Counted from the first letter of the stretch, positions 33,636 to 43,175 are shown. The stretch: DNA of 57,014 nt from Massilibacteroides sp. (GCF_028705895.1 NZ_JAQWCQ010000019.1:1-57014); one strand, 5' to 3'. The notes: generated by a model from the sequence alone, not told the origin. A program made the numbers and translations.

Positions 33636-34958
33636 ATGAACAGAAGAAATTTCCTCCAAAAATCGGCTCTAACAGCGGCAGGAGTCGGATTATCTCCTCT
33701 TATAGGAGGTTCTTATCAGTCCATTTTTGGACAAACCGCTCCAAGTAATAAAGTTAAAGTGGCGCTCATCGGTTGCAGAAGTATGGGATGGAGTAATCTG
33801 AATAAATTTCTGGATTATCCGGAAGTGGAATGTATAGCACTTTGCGATATTGACGATGAATGGTTAAATAAACGTGCAGGTGATGTAGAGAAGAAAAGCG
33901 GAAAAAAAGCGCCTAAACTTTACAAAGACTGGAGAAAAGTTATCGACAACAAAGATGTGGATGCTGTAATTATTGGCACTCCTGATCATTGGCATTGTCT
34001 TCCTATGATCTATGCCTCTCAGGCCGGCAAAGATGTCTATGTTGAAAAACCGCTTGCTAATACTATTGAAGAATGTGATCTGATGGTAAAAGCTGCGCGA
34101 AAATATAATCGCATCGTTCAGGTTGGACAATGGCAACGAAGCGATCCTCACTGGAATGAATCTGCCGAGTACCTACGTGCAGGTAATATCGGTCGGATCC
34201 GTACTGTAAAAGTGTGGGCATACCAAGATGGAAAACCAACTCTCCCTGTAATTGCCGACGAGCCTGTACCTGCCGGAGTAGATTACGATATGTGGTTAGG
34301 GCCGGCTCCTAAACGTCCGTTCAACAGATATCGCTTCCATTATAATTTTCGTTTTTTCTGGGATTATGCCGGAGGATTAATGTCTGACTGGGGTGTACAT
34401 CTCCTCGATTATGCTTTGGAAGGAATGGGGGCCCCTCTTCCTTCACACGTTTTCTCAAGCGGAGGTAAATTTGCGTATCCGGATGATGCAATGGAAACTC
34501 CCGATACCTTATTGGCTACTTATGCGTACGATGATTATAGTATTATCTGGGATCATGCCTGCGGAATTAACCATGGACTTTTTGATAAAAAAGAGGGATT
34601 AGCGTTTTATGGTGAAAATGGGACATTGGTACTTACCAGAGCGGGTTGGGAAGTTATTCCCGTTATTGCCGGAAAAGAAGCTCGAATGGACGCAGTTCCT
34701 TTCAAAAAAGGAGAAGGAAAAGGCCTATATAACCATGTAGGGAATTTCCTTAGTTGTATAAAAAGTCGTGACCTGCCCAATGCGGATATTGAAATTGGAG
34801 CACGTGTTGCAAAAATGTCTCATTTTGCCAATATTGCCAGCCGATTAAAGCGTGAAGTACGTTGGGATGAAGCAACTCATAGTTTTGTGAATGACAACGA
34901 AGCAAATCAATTAGCAAAAGCTCATTATCGGGCACCATGGAGTCTTCCTGTTTTATAA
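33636..34958 (+). CDS. Tat-exported Gfo/Idh/MocA oxidoreductase (440 aa)
   Basis: NAD(P)-dependent sugar oxidoreductase fold. The ATG at 33636 gives a twin-arginine signal (MNRRNFLQKSALTAAGVG), so the protein is folded with cofactor and exported to the periplasm; a longer frame from 33588 would bury that signal. Rossmann motif VALIGCRSMGWSN, then the EKP motif in GKDVYVEKPLANT and the substrate domain (FFWDYAGGLMSDWGVHLLD). Such proteins in Bacteroidota act on glycans and include the GH109 group; assignment to GH109 is not made. Single gene with its own terminator. Confidence 0.9.
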   Translation: MNRRNFLQKSALTAAGVGLSPLIGGSYQSIFGQTAPSNKVKVALIGCRSMGWSNLNKFLDYPEVECIALCDIDDEWLNKRAGDVEKKSGKKAPKLYKDWRKVIDNKDVDAVIIGTPDHWHCLPMIYASQAGKDVYVEKPLANTIEECDLMVKAARKYNRIVQVGQWQRSDPHWNESAEYLRAGNIGRIRTVKVWAYQDGKPTLPVIADEPVPAGVDYDMWLGPAPKRPFNRYRFHYNFRFFWDYAGGLMSDWGVHLLDYALEGMGAPLPSHVFSSGGKFAYPDDAMETPDTLLATYAYDDYSIIWDHACGINHGLFDKKEGLAFYGENGTLVLTRAGWEVIPVIAGKEARMDAVPFKKGEGKGLYNHVGNFLSCIKSRDLPNADIEIGARVAKMSHFANIASRLKREVRWDEATHSFVNDNEANQLAKAHYRAPWSLPVL

Positions 34959-34967
34959 GCTACAGTG

Positions 34968-34996
34968 AGGGTGCTTTAATGCACCCTTATTCTTTT
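34968..34996 (+). terminator. Intrinsic terminator after the oxidoreductase
   Basis: Stem AGGGTGC / GCACCCT (34968-34974, 34981-34987) with a six-base loop, then TATTCTTTT. Ends just before the convergent DUF5686 gene. Confidence 0.8.
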
Positions 34997-34997
34997 A

Positions 34998-37544
34998 TCA
35001 GAACTTGAATTCGAAGCTAAAGCGGAGGCCGTGTTTATCAATACCCGGATTATCTAAATAAGTCATACGCCAAACATAATCCAACCTGAAGAACTTCAAT
35101 ATATTCTCTACTCCTACTCCGGCTTCTAAGTAAGGTTCTTTGCCCATGATAAAAGATCGTTCAGGGAAAGCAAAAAGTCCTTCTCCTTCTTTCCAGGGAT
35201 TATTCTTATCAGTCAGATTTCCATAAAGACCACGAAGAGAAAGGACTTCTCTTAACTTCATCTTCTTCAGTAAAGGCATACGGTTTAAAAGCAACCCGTT
35301 CATATAATAAGTAATATCCCAAGATACATACTCATCATTAAGAAACTCAAGAACATTCATATTTGTATATGATTCCGGTTGGATAGTATAAGATAAATTC
35401 GCATTGGGTAGGATCAAAAGCGGATAGGGTACTTTATTCCATACTTTACCGGCCTTCCCAATAACGTCTAAATAGCCAAAGGCAGAAAACCAAAAACGTT
35501 TTTGAATAGCAATATCCGTTCTGTTATACGTATAATCAGAACCAAGTATTCCTTTTCCTGCGATTATATGCGAAAAACTAAACACCGGAGCATCAAACGT
35601 AATCGGATAGCGATAATTACGGGTTTGATAAAACTTTTCATTTGGTGCATATCTAAATCGTAGTTCCAATTCACTCATTTTATAATCATTCAAAGCTTTT
35701 ACTGAGTTATCTGCCATTATGTTGTTGAACTCGGCATACGAAGTTGCATATTCTTTTCTATGCCTTATGGCAACACCATAGGATAAATTATTATGGTATT
35801 CACGCGTATAAGTAAGTTCTGCATTTCGTAAATATGTGGCACGATCATCTTTCTGTCTTTTAAAAGCAAGGAACATATTGTCCTTATTTGTGTATAAGTA
35901 TTGTTGTCCTAATTGATTAATATCATAATTGTATTCAAAACGAAGTGAATGCACCGGAAATTCTTTTCTAAATTCCGTTTTATCAATAAACGAGTATTCT
36001 GCTATTAAATCGTATTTCCATTCTTTATCTTTTGTGCCATAAGCAGCAAAACCATCTAAAAAGAAACGTTTACTAAACGCCGTCATCGTGGTTCCGCCTA
36101 AACGTAAACGAGTTCCTTCTATGGCATTTCCGCTGATCATCGTATTCATCGGCCCTATTTCAAATTTACTTTGTTTGGGATCAAGATGAGTAGGAATATA
36201 ACCGGCAACTAATGTAGTGATAACCTTCTCTGTGATATAAAAAGCCGGTATTGCACGTAATCGTTTCATTAAAACGGCTACCCGGTTCAGGTGTTTATCT
36301 TGTAATTCCTGTGGGCGCGCCTTAATCCAAAAGTCATCCGTCTTAACAGAAGCATCTTTCATCGTAATGGATCCTCCGAGAACATCAAAAACAGATATAT
36401 CTGCAGGCTTCTGAAAAGAATAATTATCATAGACATTCAAACGCCTTGCGTATATTCCTTTTTTACCGGATGTGAGATTTAACACCACGTTTATATCATC
36501 TGTTTTAATCATACGCGTACCATCTTCTCCCCGTTCAAACCGTTGCTCTATTGTCATATGGTTGACAAAATTCAGGTTAATATCTTTTGGTACATTCAGT
36601 ATGACAGATTGAACAAAATAAGTCGAATCAAGCGTTATGTACAAATGACCAGTAAACCCGAATGATTCGGAATTGAACGGGACAAAACCAAGATCAACAC
36701 ATTTCTTATTATTAATAGTCAATGTATCTAAAAGATAATACTTATAGAAATTAGGCCCTATGGAAGATAAAGGACTAACAAAACGATTCAGAAAAAGGGG
36801 AATATCATTTTGAAATATATCAACTTCACGAAATACTTCATTCAATATCTGTTGCATACCTTCCTGAGTAAACATTTCGTCAACACCATTTGCTTTTAGA
36901 CCATGCACGACCCTTTTCTCAGACTTAGGATCTTTTTGATAGTAAACGGTCTCAAAGCGTTCTTTTTCCGATAAAGGTAAGATCACATTATCTACACTAA
37001 CTGTATCCGCAAATTCAGATAAAAAGCCAAACTTACTTTTTGAATTTGTTTTAGAAGGATTATACTGATTTAGACCCAAAACAATATTTTCATATTTATT
37101 ATATGAAAAATAATCGTAATTCCGGGGATCGGATTTTTCTTTGGATTCTATTGCTTTCCGGACAAAAATTACAGCGGGGTTTTCTTTTTTACGATATTTC
37201 TCTTTCTTCGGTTTGACAACAACTTCTTTGAGGCCTATACTGGAAGGGGCAAGTTGAATCTTTAAATTATTCGTTTTGCCGGTATTAATTGTCACACGTT
37301 TCTCTTGATAGCCTAAATAGGAGATCAATAACACGGATGCATCTGAGGATGTACTCATGGAAAATCGTCCATTATCAGTTGTTGTAGTGCCAATGGTAGT
37401 ACCTTCGAGCAGTATAGACACATAAGCCAAATCCTCCCCTGTAATAGAGTCTGTAACAATGCCTTTTATTTGTGTATTTTGCGAAAGGGTAACGCCAATA
37501 TTAACACATACGAAAAGAATAACCCAAAGAAACCTATTCAACAT
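34998..37544 (-). CDS. DUF5686 outer-membrane protein with carboxypeptidase-like domain (848 aa)
   Basis: Signal peptide (MLNRFLWVILFVCVNIGVTLSQ), then a carboxypeptidase regulatory-like beta-sandwich (about 25-110: IKGIVTDSITGEDLAYVSILLEG), then a DUF5686 region (KAIESKEKSDPRNYDYFSYNKYE). The C-terminal half alternates hydrophobic and polar residues as a beta-barrel would, ending LRFSFEFKF with terminal Phe. Likely an outer-membrane protein; its function in this family is unknown. A single gene 119 bp downstream of fkp. Confidence 0.88.
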   Translation of the reverse strand: MLNRFLWVILFVCVNIGVTLSQNTQIKGIVTDSITGEDLAYVSILLEGTTIGTTTTDNGRFSMSTSSDASVLLISYLGYQEKRVTINTGKTNNLKIQLAPSSIGLKEVVVKPKKEKYRKKENPAVIFVRKAIESKEKSDPRNYDYFSYNKYENIVLGLNQYNPSKTNSKSKFGFLSEFADTVSVDNVILPLSEKERFETVYYQKDPKSEKRVVHGLKANGVDEMFTQEGMQQILNEVFREVDIFQNDIPLFLNRFVSPLSSIGPNFYKYYLLDTLTINNKKCVDLGFVPFNSESFGFTGHLYITLDSTYFVQSVILNVPKDINLNFVNHMTIEQRFERGEDGTRMIKTDDINVVLNLTSGKKGIYARRLNVYDNYSFQKPADISVFDVLGGSITMKDASVKTDDFWIKARPQELQDKHLNRVAVLMKRLRAIPAFYITEKVITTLVAGYIPTHLDPKQSKFEIGPMNTMISGNAIEGTRLRLGGTTMTAFSKRFFLDGFAAYGTKDKEWKYDLIAEYSFIDKTEFRKEFPVHSLRFEYNYDINQLGQQYLYTNKDNMFLAFKRQKDDRATYLRNAELTYTREYHNNLSYGVAIRHRKEYATSYAEFNNIMADNSVKALNDYKMSELELRFRYAPNEKFYQTRNYRYPITFDAPVFSFSHIIAGKGILGSDYTYNRTDIAIQKRFWFSAFGYLDVIGKAGKVWNKVPYPLLILPNANLSYTIQPESYTNMNVLEFLNDEYVSWDITYYMNGLLLNRMPLLKKMKLREVLSLRGLYGNLTDKNNPWKEGEGLFAFPERSFIMGKEPYLEAGVGVENILKFFRLDYVWRMTYLDNPGIDKHGLRFSFEFKF

Positions 37545-37617
37545 TTCAACCTTAAATTAAAAGAGCAAATTAACGAAGTCTATTTGGACTATACATGTGC
37601 TCAAATATGCTCATATT

Positions 37618-37645
37618 ATTCCATTTAGAAATTAACAAATGGAAT
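37618..37645 (-). terminator. Hairpin downstream of fkp
   Basis: Perfect 9-bp inverted repeat ATTCCATTT / AAATGGAAT (37618-37626, 37637-37645) 18 bp beyond the fkp stop. No T-run follows, so termination is uncertain. Confidence 0.45.
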
Positions 37646-37663
37646 GGCTGAAATGTTTCTTAA

Positions 37664-40495
37664 TTAAGATCGACTTATTTGTAGTCCTGTCCGGGATAAA
37701 TTCATCTCAACAAAACGAGCATTAGATGAATGTTCGGATTCATTGAGTATTTGCTTTATTTTAAGAGCTGCTTCAGGATCTTTTGCCACAATATATAAAT
37801 AACCACCACCTCCTGCTCCGGGCAATTTATATCCTTGCGCATAATCTTTAATGAGCCTTATCATATGTTCAATGGCCGGAGGATTAGTTCCACTATCTAA
37901 AGCTTTATTCAACTCCCAAGTCTGGCGTATCTGGCTACCATATAACTCAAAATCACCATGTTGAATCGTATCGTACATATCTAAGGCATGGCTTTTCATC
38001 TCAGTTAGTAAGTTCAGATGTTGAGAGCTATTCAGAAACATGCCACGAACTATTTCCGACAAAATATTCTTTGCTGTCCGAGTAATGCCTGTATAGTATA
38101 ATAAATGACATGGTTTGTATTCTGCATCCGTAAACAAATATTCCGGAAGCCACCGAACAGTTGGATTCTGGTCAAAGCCTTCCGCTGTTTGTAACAATTT
38201 TAGTCCATGAATTATTCCTCCATATTGATCTTGCCATCCTCCACCGGTAGTCAATAGTTGTTCAAGAATTAGCGTACGATTTCCTATTTCATTCTTATCC
38301 CATCCTAAACCACAGAAATCAGACAAAGCGCCAAGCACGGTTGCCGAAAGAATTGAACTTGTTCCCAGACCGGATCCGGCGGGAATAGCAGACAATAATG
38401 TTATCTCAAGCCCGGCACCAAAATCTTTTAGTTGCTCCGATAATGACGAATATTTCTCTTCCGTAAATTCAGGAAGGAAACCAGATAAAGCCAATGCAGC
38501 TTTGGGGATTGAAAAAGGAGATCCGACTTTATTAAACGCACGAAGTTCTTCCCATGTAGTTATCACATCCATAGCTCCTAAGTCTATAGAACGAAGTATT
38601 ATTTTAAATTCTTTAGCCGGTTTTACATACACTTGTAGAGGAGGTTGCCCATTCAATTCTATAGCTACGTTTACCACATTGCCTCCCACATATAAACAAT
38701 AAGGAGGTGTATCCGTCCATCCTCCTGCTAAATCAATACGAACAGGACTTCTCGACCATACAATCTGATCATGATATACATTTAATAAAGGTCGTTGCTT
38801 TTGTGTTCTCAGTAATTCAGTTAATCCACCTTGCAATAACGCAAACGCATTTCGTTCCTCTTTTCTAAAGTCTTTATCTTGTAATCGTAAGACTTCAGCA
38901 TGAAACATGCTATCATGAATCCTTTTCATCAAAGGAGCATCCGGTAAAAGAGAAGGTGGTAAGGGTATTTTATTCTTAACAAAAGCAGCTGCAGCATCTT
39001 TCAGGTCAAGTTGATAAAATACACTCTTCTCATGATTTGCAGCTAACTGTGGCCAATTATAGGAACTATATTCTACCCGTTGCTTTATTAGCCTCTCCAT
39101 ATTGGCATATCGGAGAATCTGGTTAGCAGAAATTTTCTGTGCATTTTTCCAGATTTGGGCACCTGCTTCCAAAGCAGGTTCATTCAGCATCCAACGAAGA
39201 ACAATTTCCATATCAGAGTCAGTCTCTAACACAGGAAAAAGAAAAGCGTCCTGAATATCTTCAAAAGAGTCAATTTCAACACCTCGTTTGGCACACCAAT
39301 CCTTCACTGGTTCACCTAAGAAAGTAGTAGTAAGATCATTCAGTGCACCTCGAAAGGCATCATTAAATCCATAAGGACGCACAGCATATCCATTCTGCCC
39401 ATAAGGAGTTATATCTATACAGGCACCAACCGGCAATTCTAAAGTCCAATTATTTCGGGGAATACCTGTGAGAATATGTTTATTCTTCAATATCCAATTC
39501 GCTCCTACCTGACTATTCTCTATCCACAATTCAGAATTTTCACTTGTAAGCGTTACATCTACTATGGCATTTTGTACAAACATCGCAGGATGAGGCTTCA
39601 CCTTACGGTGCATAATAGCCCGCTGGTCGCGAACTCTATTTTGAATAGCCAGAGTAGATGAGATTAATTCACGACTTGTACCATAATGATAAAATTCACC
39701 TCCAGGCAATGGTAGAATGGCAACCTTCAAACGATTCACTTCTTCATCCTGTAGTTTCGGATGCTCTCCTAAACCCAATCCAAATTCAGAGTATAGATCA
39801 TACTTAACAAAATCATCTGCATTCTTAGACCGTTTCATCAACACTTCCGTTGCCCGATCACTCAACAACCAAATCCCAATATCCATTAAAAAGAAATGAG
39901 TCTGATTAAGTGTTTCTAATTGTTCAAGTGAAGGTTTTTGCAACATAAAGTCGAGTTGGTCGGGCTTGTTTCTATCCGAGACAAAAACACCATGGTTAGT
40001 AGCTAATGAAGCATCGACCCAAAGTCCATAACAAACCACATCTACGTCCGGAATAGACTGTAAACTTTCGTTTGCACGAATATAGACATCGCCACTGGCA
40101 ATCAATGTTCGCAATTGATCCGGAGCTTTTGCCATTATTTTTTCATAAAGAGGTATTTGCAATGAAAGCAAACTTTGATTTAATTTTTGTCCTCTCTCCC
40201 AACGAAAAACCGGAATAGGTGTTAATACCTTCCCGCTCGTCGCGTATGAAGGCAAACGCCTGCTTTGTCCACCGGCATGAAGAATTATCCTCTTTTCCTT
40301 TTTCAGCCAATCCTTCAGAGACAATTCCTCTCCTTCTGAATCTTTACATGCATTCAGCAACCAGGCAGTCCCTCCACCCGATCCTAATTGCTTATCAACC
40401 GGATCAGAGTAACAAAACCATTCTTTTTTATCTAAGTTAAAGACATCATATATGGAATTAACTAAATTAACGGGAAGTGAGATCAGTTTCTTCAT
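37664..40495 (-). CDS. fkp: Bifunctional L-fucokinase/GDP-L-fucose pyrophosphorylase
   Basis: Salvages free L-fucose to GDP-L-fucose for surface glycans. 943 residues, close to B. fragilis Fkp. The N-terminal half is the pyrophosphorylase (ILHAGGQSRRLPSYATSGK as nucleotide-binding motif) followed by a left-handed helix-like linker region. The C-terminal half is a GHMP kinase: SPVRIDLAGGWTDTPPY, AIPAGSGLGTSSILSA (ATP loop) and PGAGGGGYLYIVA. It starts 26 bp after the holA stop, so it is probably cotranscribed with holA and the AMP nucleosidase gene. Confidence 0.95.
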   Translation of the reverse strand: MKKLISLPVNLVNSIYDVFNLDKKEWFCYSDPVDKQLGSGGGTAWLLNACKDSEGEELSLKDWLKKEKRIILHAGGQSRRLPSYATSGKVLTPIPVFRWERGQKLNQSLLSLQIPLYEKIMAKAPDQLRTLIASGDVYIRANESLQSIPDVDVVCYGLWVDASLATNHGVFVSDRNKPDQLDFMLQKPSLEQLETLNQTHFFLMDIGIWLLSDRATEVLMKRSKNADDFVKYDLYSEFGLGLGEHPKLQDEEVNRLKVAILPLPGGEFYHYGTSRELISSTLAIQNRVRDQRAIMHRKVKPHPAMFVQNAIVDVTLTSENSELWIENSQVGANWILKNKHILTGIPRNNWTLELPVGACIDITPYGQNGYAVRPYGFNDAFRGALNDLTTTFLGEPVKDWCAKRGVEIDSFEDIQDAFLFPVLETDSDMEIVLRWMLNEPALEAGAQIWKNAQKISANQILRYANMERLIKQRVEYSSYNWPQLAANHEKSVFYQLDLKDAAAAFVKNKIPLPPSLLPDAPLMKRIHDSMFHAEVLRLQDKDFRKEERNAFALLQGGLTELLRTQKQRPLLNVYHDQIVWSRSPVRIDLAGGWTDTPPYCLYVGGNVVNVAIELNGQPPLQVYVKPAKEFKIILRSIDLGAMDVITTWEELRAFNKVGSPFSIPKAALALSGFLPEFTEEKYSSLSEQLKDFGAGLEITLLSAIPAGSGLGTSSILSATVLGALSDFCGLGWDKNEIGNRTLILEQLLTTGGGWQDQYGGIIHGLKLLQTAEGFDQNPTVRWLPEYLFTDAEYKPCHLLYYTGITRTAKNILSEIVRGMFLNSSQHLNLLTEMKSHALDMYDTIQHGDFELYGSQIRQTWELNKALDSGTNPPAIEHMIRLIKDYAQGYKLPGAGGGGYLYIVAKDPEAALKIKQILNESEHSSNARFVEMNLSRTGLQISRS

Positions 40496-40521
40496 TGAAC
40501 AACAGTCTTAATTGTTGATTA

Positions 40522-41544
40522 TTAATGCAATATAGTATATATAAGTTCCTTAAGCAGTTCTGAATCTGATACAGAAGTATTTCCAACCCCTTTTGATTTT
40601 GCATCTGTATCTCTTATAAATCCTATTATACGAAAAGTTTTCATCGCTGAGTAGTGCCGCAATCCTGAAGAATAATCTTTCACAAAAAAAGCACTTCGCA
40701 TCCCAAGCGCCGCCATTAATCCATTTTCAGATCGGTCTTTGGAATAAAAACAAATAAACAAATTGGTGAAATAATTAAACAAGACGGGTAACACCATTTG
40801 GATGGGATTACTTTTCGGATTTTTCTCTAAATATTGAATAATGCGATTTGCCTTTAAAATATCTTTTACAGCCAAAGCCTTAATCAATTCAAAGCTATTA
40901 TATTCTTTACTTATACCGATATTCTCTTCTATTAATTCTGGAGTGATCCGATTTGATCGTTTTTCAAACAATATAATTGCCAGCTTATCCAACTCTTTCA
41001 CCAAGCGACCTAAATCATTACCTATATAATCAGACAGCATTTGAGTTGCTTTCTGATCTATGTCCACTTTCCTCTGCTGAAGCAATCCCGAAATAAATCC
41101 CGGCAACTTATAATCCGGCACCTTTTTTGATTCGAAAAGGACTCCTACTTTCTCAACTGTTGCTGCAAGTAACTTCCGCCGATCAAGTGTCTTATATTTA
41201 TAGTTTAAAACAAGAACTGTGGATTGAAGCGGATTCTTTACATAGTTAGTCAACACCTCTATATCCCTTATCATCTGTGCTTCACGAACTACGATTAGCT
41301 GATATTTAGACATCATAGGAAAGCGTTTGGCTGCATTTATTATTTTTACAGCATCGGTATCAGCTCCATACATAATAAGTTGATTAAAGTCCCGTTCAGT
41401 TTCTCCGACAACAGTCTCAAGTAATAAATCCGTTATCTGATCCATAAAAAACGGTTCCTCTCCCATCAAAACATAGACAGGACTGAATTGTCCGGCTTTA
41501 ATTTCTCTTATAATGCTCTCATATGTATATTCTTTCTTAGCCAT
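40522..41544 (-). CDS. holA: DNA polymerase III delta subunit
   Basis: Clamp-loader subunit of the replicative polymerase. The ATG at 41544 (MAKKEYTYESIIREI) overlaps the upstream stop by one base (TAATG) and is preferred over a TTG two codons earlier. FSPVYVLMGEEPFFMDQITDLL is the usual HolA beginning; FPMMSKYQLIVVREAQ and SDYIGNDLGRLVKELDKL are also typical. 340 residues fit the family. Confidence 0.93.
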   Translation of the reverse strand: MAKKEYTYESIIREIKAGQFSPVYVLMGEEPFFMDQITDLLLETVVGETERDFNQLIMYGADTDAVKIINAAKRFPMMSKYQLIVVREAQMIRDIEVLTNYVKNPLQSTVLVLNYKYKTLDRRKLLAATVEKVGVLFESKKVPDYKLPGFISGLLQQRKVDIDQKATQMLSDYIGNDLGRLVKELDKLAIILFEKRSNRITPELIEENIGISKEYNSFELIKALAVKDILKANRIIQYLEKNPKSNPIQMVLPVLFNYFTNLFICFYSKDRSENGLMAALGMRSAFFVKDYSSGLRHYSAMKTFRIIGFIRDTDAKSKGVGNTSVSDSELLKELIYTILH

Positions 41545-42320
41545 TACCAACTAAAACGGATATGACGGATCGTTTTCTTTCCGTCAATAATTTGATGAAG
41601 TGAATTGATTCCTAACAATACGTGTTCCTTCGCAAAACTTTTCGTTACTTCTTTGTCGCTTTCTTCAGTTTTAACACCACTTTCAATCATTGGCTTATCA
41701 GAAATCATTAACAAAGCTCCCGTTGGGATTTGATTGGCAAAGCCTGCAGTAAGTAAGGTCGCAGTTTCCATATCAATCCCTGTGGCATGTGTCCTTACAA
41801 GATATTCTTTAAAGGTATTATCAAACTCCCATACACGTCTATTCGTAGTATAAACTGTCCCTGTCCAATAGTCTTTTCCCGCATCCCTTATTGCAGAAGA
41901 AATAGCACGTAACATGGAGAAAGCCGGAAGCGATGGTACTTCGGGAGGAAGATATTCATTTGATGTTCCTTCACCTCGTATGGCGGCTATCGGGAGCAGG
42001 TAATCTCCCAAATTATTCGCTTTTTTCAGTCCTCCGCATTTACCCAAAAACAAAACTGCCTTTGGCATAATGGCTGAAAGCAGATCCATTATTGTTGCAG
42101 CGTTAGCGCTTCCCATACCAAAATTAATGATTGTCACTCCTTCTGCTGAAGCATTCGGCATAGAGCTTTTCAAACCTTGAATGGGTACATTAAAATATTC
42201 TGAAAACAACTCTACATATTTAGTAAAATTCGTAAGTAAAATATACTTTTCAAAATCTTCCAGTTTACGCTCCGTATAACGCGGAAGCCAATTTTCTACT
42301 ATTTCTTGTTTTGTCTTCAT
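41544..42320 (-). CDS. AMP nucleosidase, short form (258 aa)
   Basis: Nucleoside-phosphorylase-fold enzyme predicted to hydrolyse AMP to adenine and ribose 5-phosphate. About half the length of E. coli Amn because the N-terminal regulatory domain is missing, as in other Bacteroidota. Visible are VTIINFGMGSANAATIMDLL, LGKCGGLK, GTVYTTNRRVWEFD and the catalytic region GIDMETATLLTAGFA with LLMISDKP. It could instead act on a related nucleotide. First gene of the set with holA and fkp. Confidence 0.88.
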   Translation of the reverse strand: MKTKQEIVENWLPRYTERKLEDFEKYILLTNFTKYVELFSEYFNVPIQGLKSSMPNASAEGVTIINFGMGSANAATIMDLLSAIMPKAVLFLGKCGGLKKANNLGDYLLPIAAIRGEGTSNEYLPPEVPSLPAFSMLRAISSAIRDAGKDYWTGTVYTTNRRVWEFDNTFKEYLVRTHATGIDMETATLLTAGFANQIPTGALLMISDKPMIESGVKTEESDKEVTKSFAKEHVLLGINSLHQIIDGKKTIRHIRFSW

Positions 42321-42327
42321 TTATCGC

Positions 42328-42335
42328 TACCTTTG
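42328..42335 (+). promoter_or_regulatory. Predicted promoter of the HSDR_N gene
   Basis: TACCTTTG, 32 bp before the rightward start. It faces the leftward box at 42354, with the repeat TTGAATATGATTATTCAA (42333-42350) between them. Confidence 0.6.
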
Positions 42336-42353
42336 AATATGATTATTCAAGGA

Positions 42354-42361
42354 CAAATATA
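42354..42361 (-). promoter_or_regulatory. Predicted promoter of the AMP nucleosidase-holA-fkp set
   Basis: TATATTTG on the minus strand, 34 bp before the AMP nucleosidase start. It faces the rightward promoter, so the two transcripts would overlap. Confidence 0.62.
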
Positions 42362-42366
42362 AGTAA

Positions 42367-42816
42367 ATGCTTGCATTAAATCTACCTAAATTCGATGTTA
42401 AACTCTCTGTCAAAAATGGTAAGCCGGCCATATTTGACAGGTTAAGGAAAAAGTACGTTATAATAACACCGGAGGAGTGGGTAAGGCAGCATTTCGTAAA
42501 TTTTCTTCTTTCAGAAAAACACTACCCGGAAAATCTGACAATAAACGAGGTGGGAATAAAATTGAATAATACCTTAAAGAGATGCGATACGGTTGTTTAC
42601 AATCACCTATTAGAGCCATTAGTAATCGTTGAATACAAAGCACCAACAATAGAAATAACAGGAAATGTTTTTGATCAGATTGTCCGTTACAATATGAGCT
42701 TAAAAGCACATTATCTGATCGTCAGTAATGGATTACGACATTTCTGCTGCAAAATAGACTACGAGAAAGAGAATTATTATTTCTTAGAAGATATCCCTCC
42801 ATACGAAGAGTTATAG
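42367..42816 (+). CDS. Stand-alone HSDR_N nuclease-like protein (149 aa)
   Basis: Resembles the N-terminal nuclease domain of type I restriction HsdR, without the helicase part. The PD-(D/E)xK-like residues are Asp in RCDTVVYN and Glu-x-Lys in PLVIVEYKAP, followed by FDQIVRYNMSLKAHYLIVSNG. No HsdM/S genes are near. Such lone domains are common in Bacteroidota; a house-keeping DNA role is as likely as defence. Complete as it stands. Confidence 0.85.
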   Translation: MLALNLPKFDVKLSVKNGKPAIFDRLRKKYVIITPEEWVRQHFVNFLLSEKHYPENLTINEVGIKLNNTLKRCDTVVYNHLLEPLVIVEYKAPTIEITGNVFDQIVRYNMSLKAHYLIVSNGLRHFCCKIDYEKENYYFLEDIPPYEEL

Positions 42817-42832
42817 TATAGAGAAAAGAATT

Positions 42833-43051
42833 TTAAAAGATTTGATTTGTACGTTTATCAAAGATTGCTGCAGTCTTGTGGCTTGCATAATATTCAACGG
42901 AGTCCACATAGAAAACTTTTTGAGAATTAGTATTATCAATCACTACAGCATCCACGTTCTGAGTAGAGGATGAATCTTTTACTTCTTTCTTATCAAACAA
43001 AAAAGAATATCCTAAAATAATACAGAAAAAAGAAAATATCAATGCTTTCAT
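42833..43051 (-). CDS. Small predicted exported protein (72 aa)
   Basis: Not recognised. The N-terminus MKALIFSFFCIILGYSFLF is a hydrophobic signal or anchor, then a polar tail VDSVEYYASHKTAAIFDKRTN. Convergent with the HSDR_N gene, 16 bp apart. Codon composition is like its neighbours, but no family is known to me, so expression is uncertain. Confidence 0.5.
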   Translation of the reverse strand: MKALIFSFFCIILGYSFLFDKKEVKDSSSTQNVDAVVIDNTNSQKVFYVDSVEYYASHKTAAIFDKRTNQIF

Positions 43052-43142
43052 AAATCTCCAAATTACATTCCATTTAAATACAGAGATGATATTTTAACGA
43101 GAAACGTTGCATTATATTATATTTTTTATCATTTTTCTTAAT

Positions 43143-43175
43143 AAAAAAGCCCTTACTATCCGCAAAGGCTTTTTT
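43143..43175 (-). terminator. Intrinsic terminator of the gyrA-TPR transcript
   Basis: Stem AAAAAAGCC / GGCTTTTTT (43143-43151, 43167-43175), ending 20 bp after the TPR gene stop with T-runs for either direction. Confidence 0.85.
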
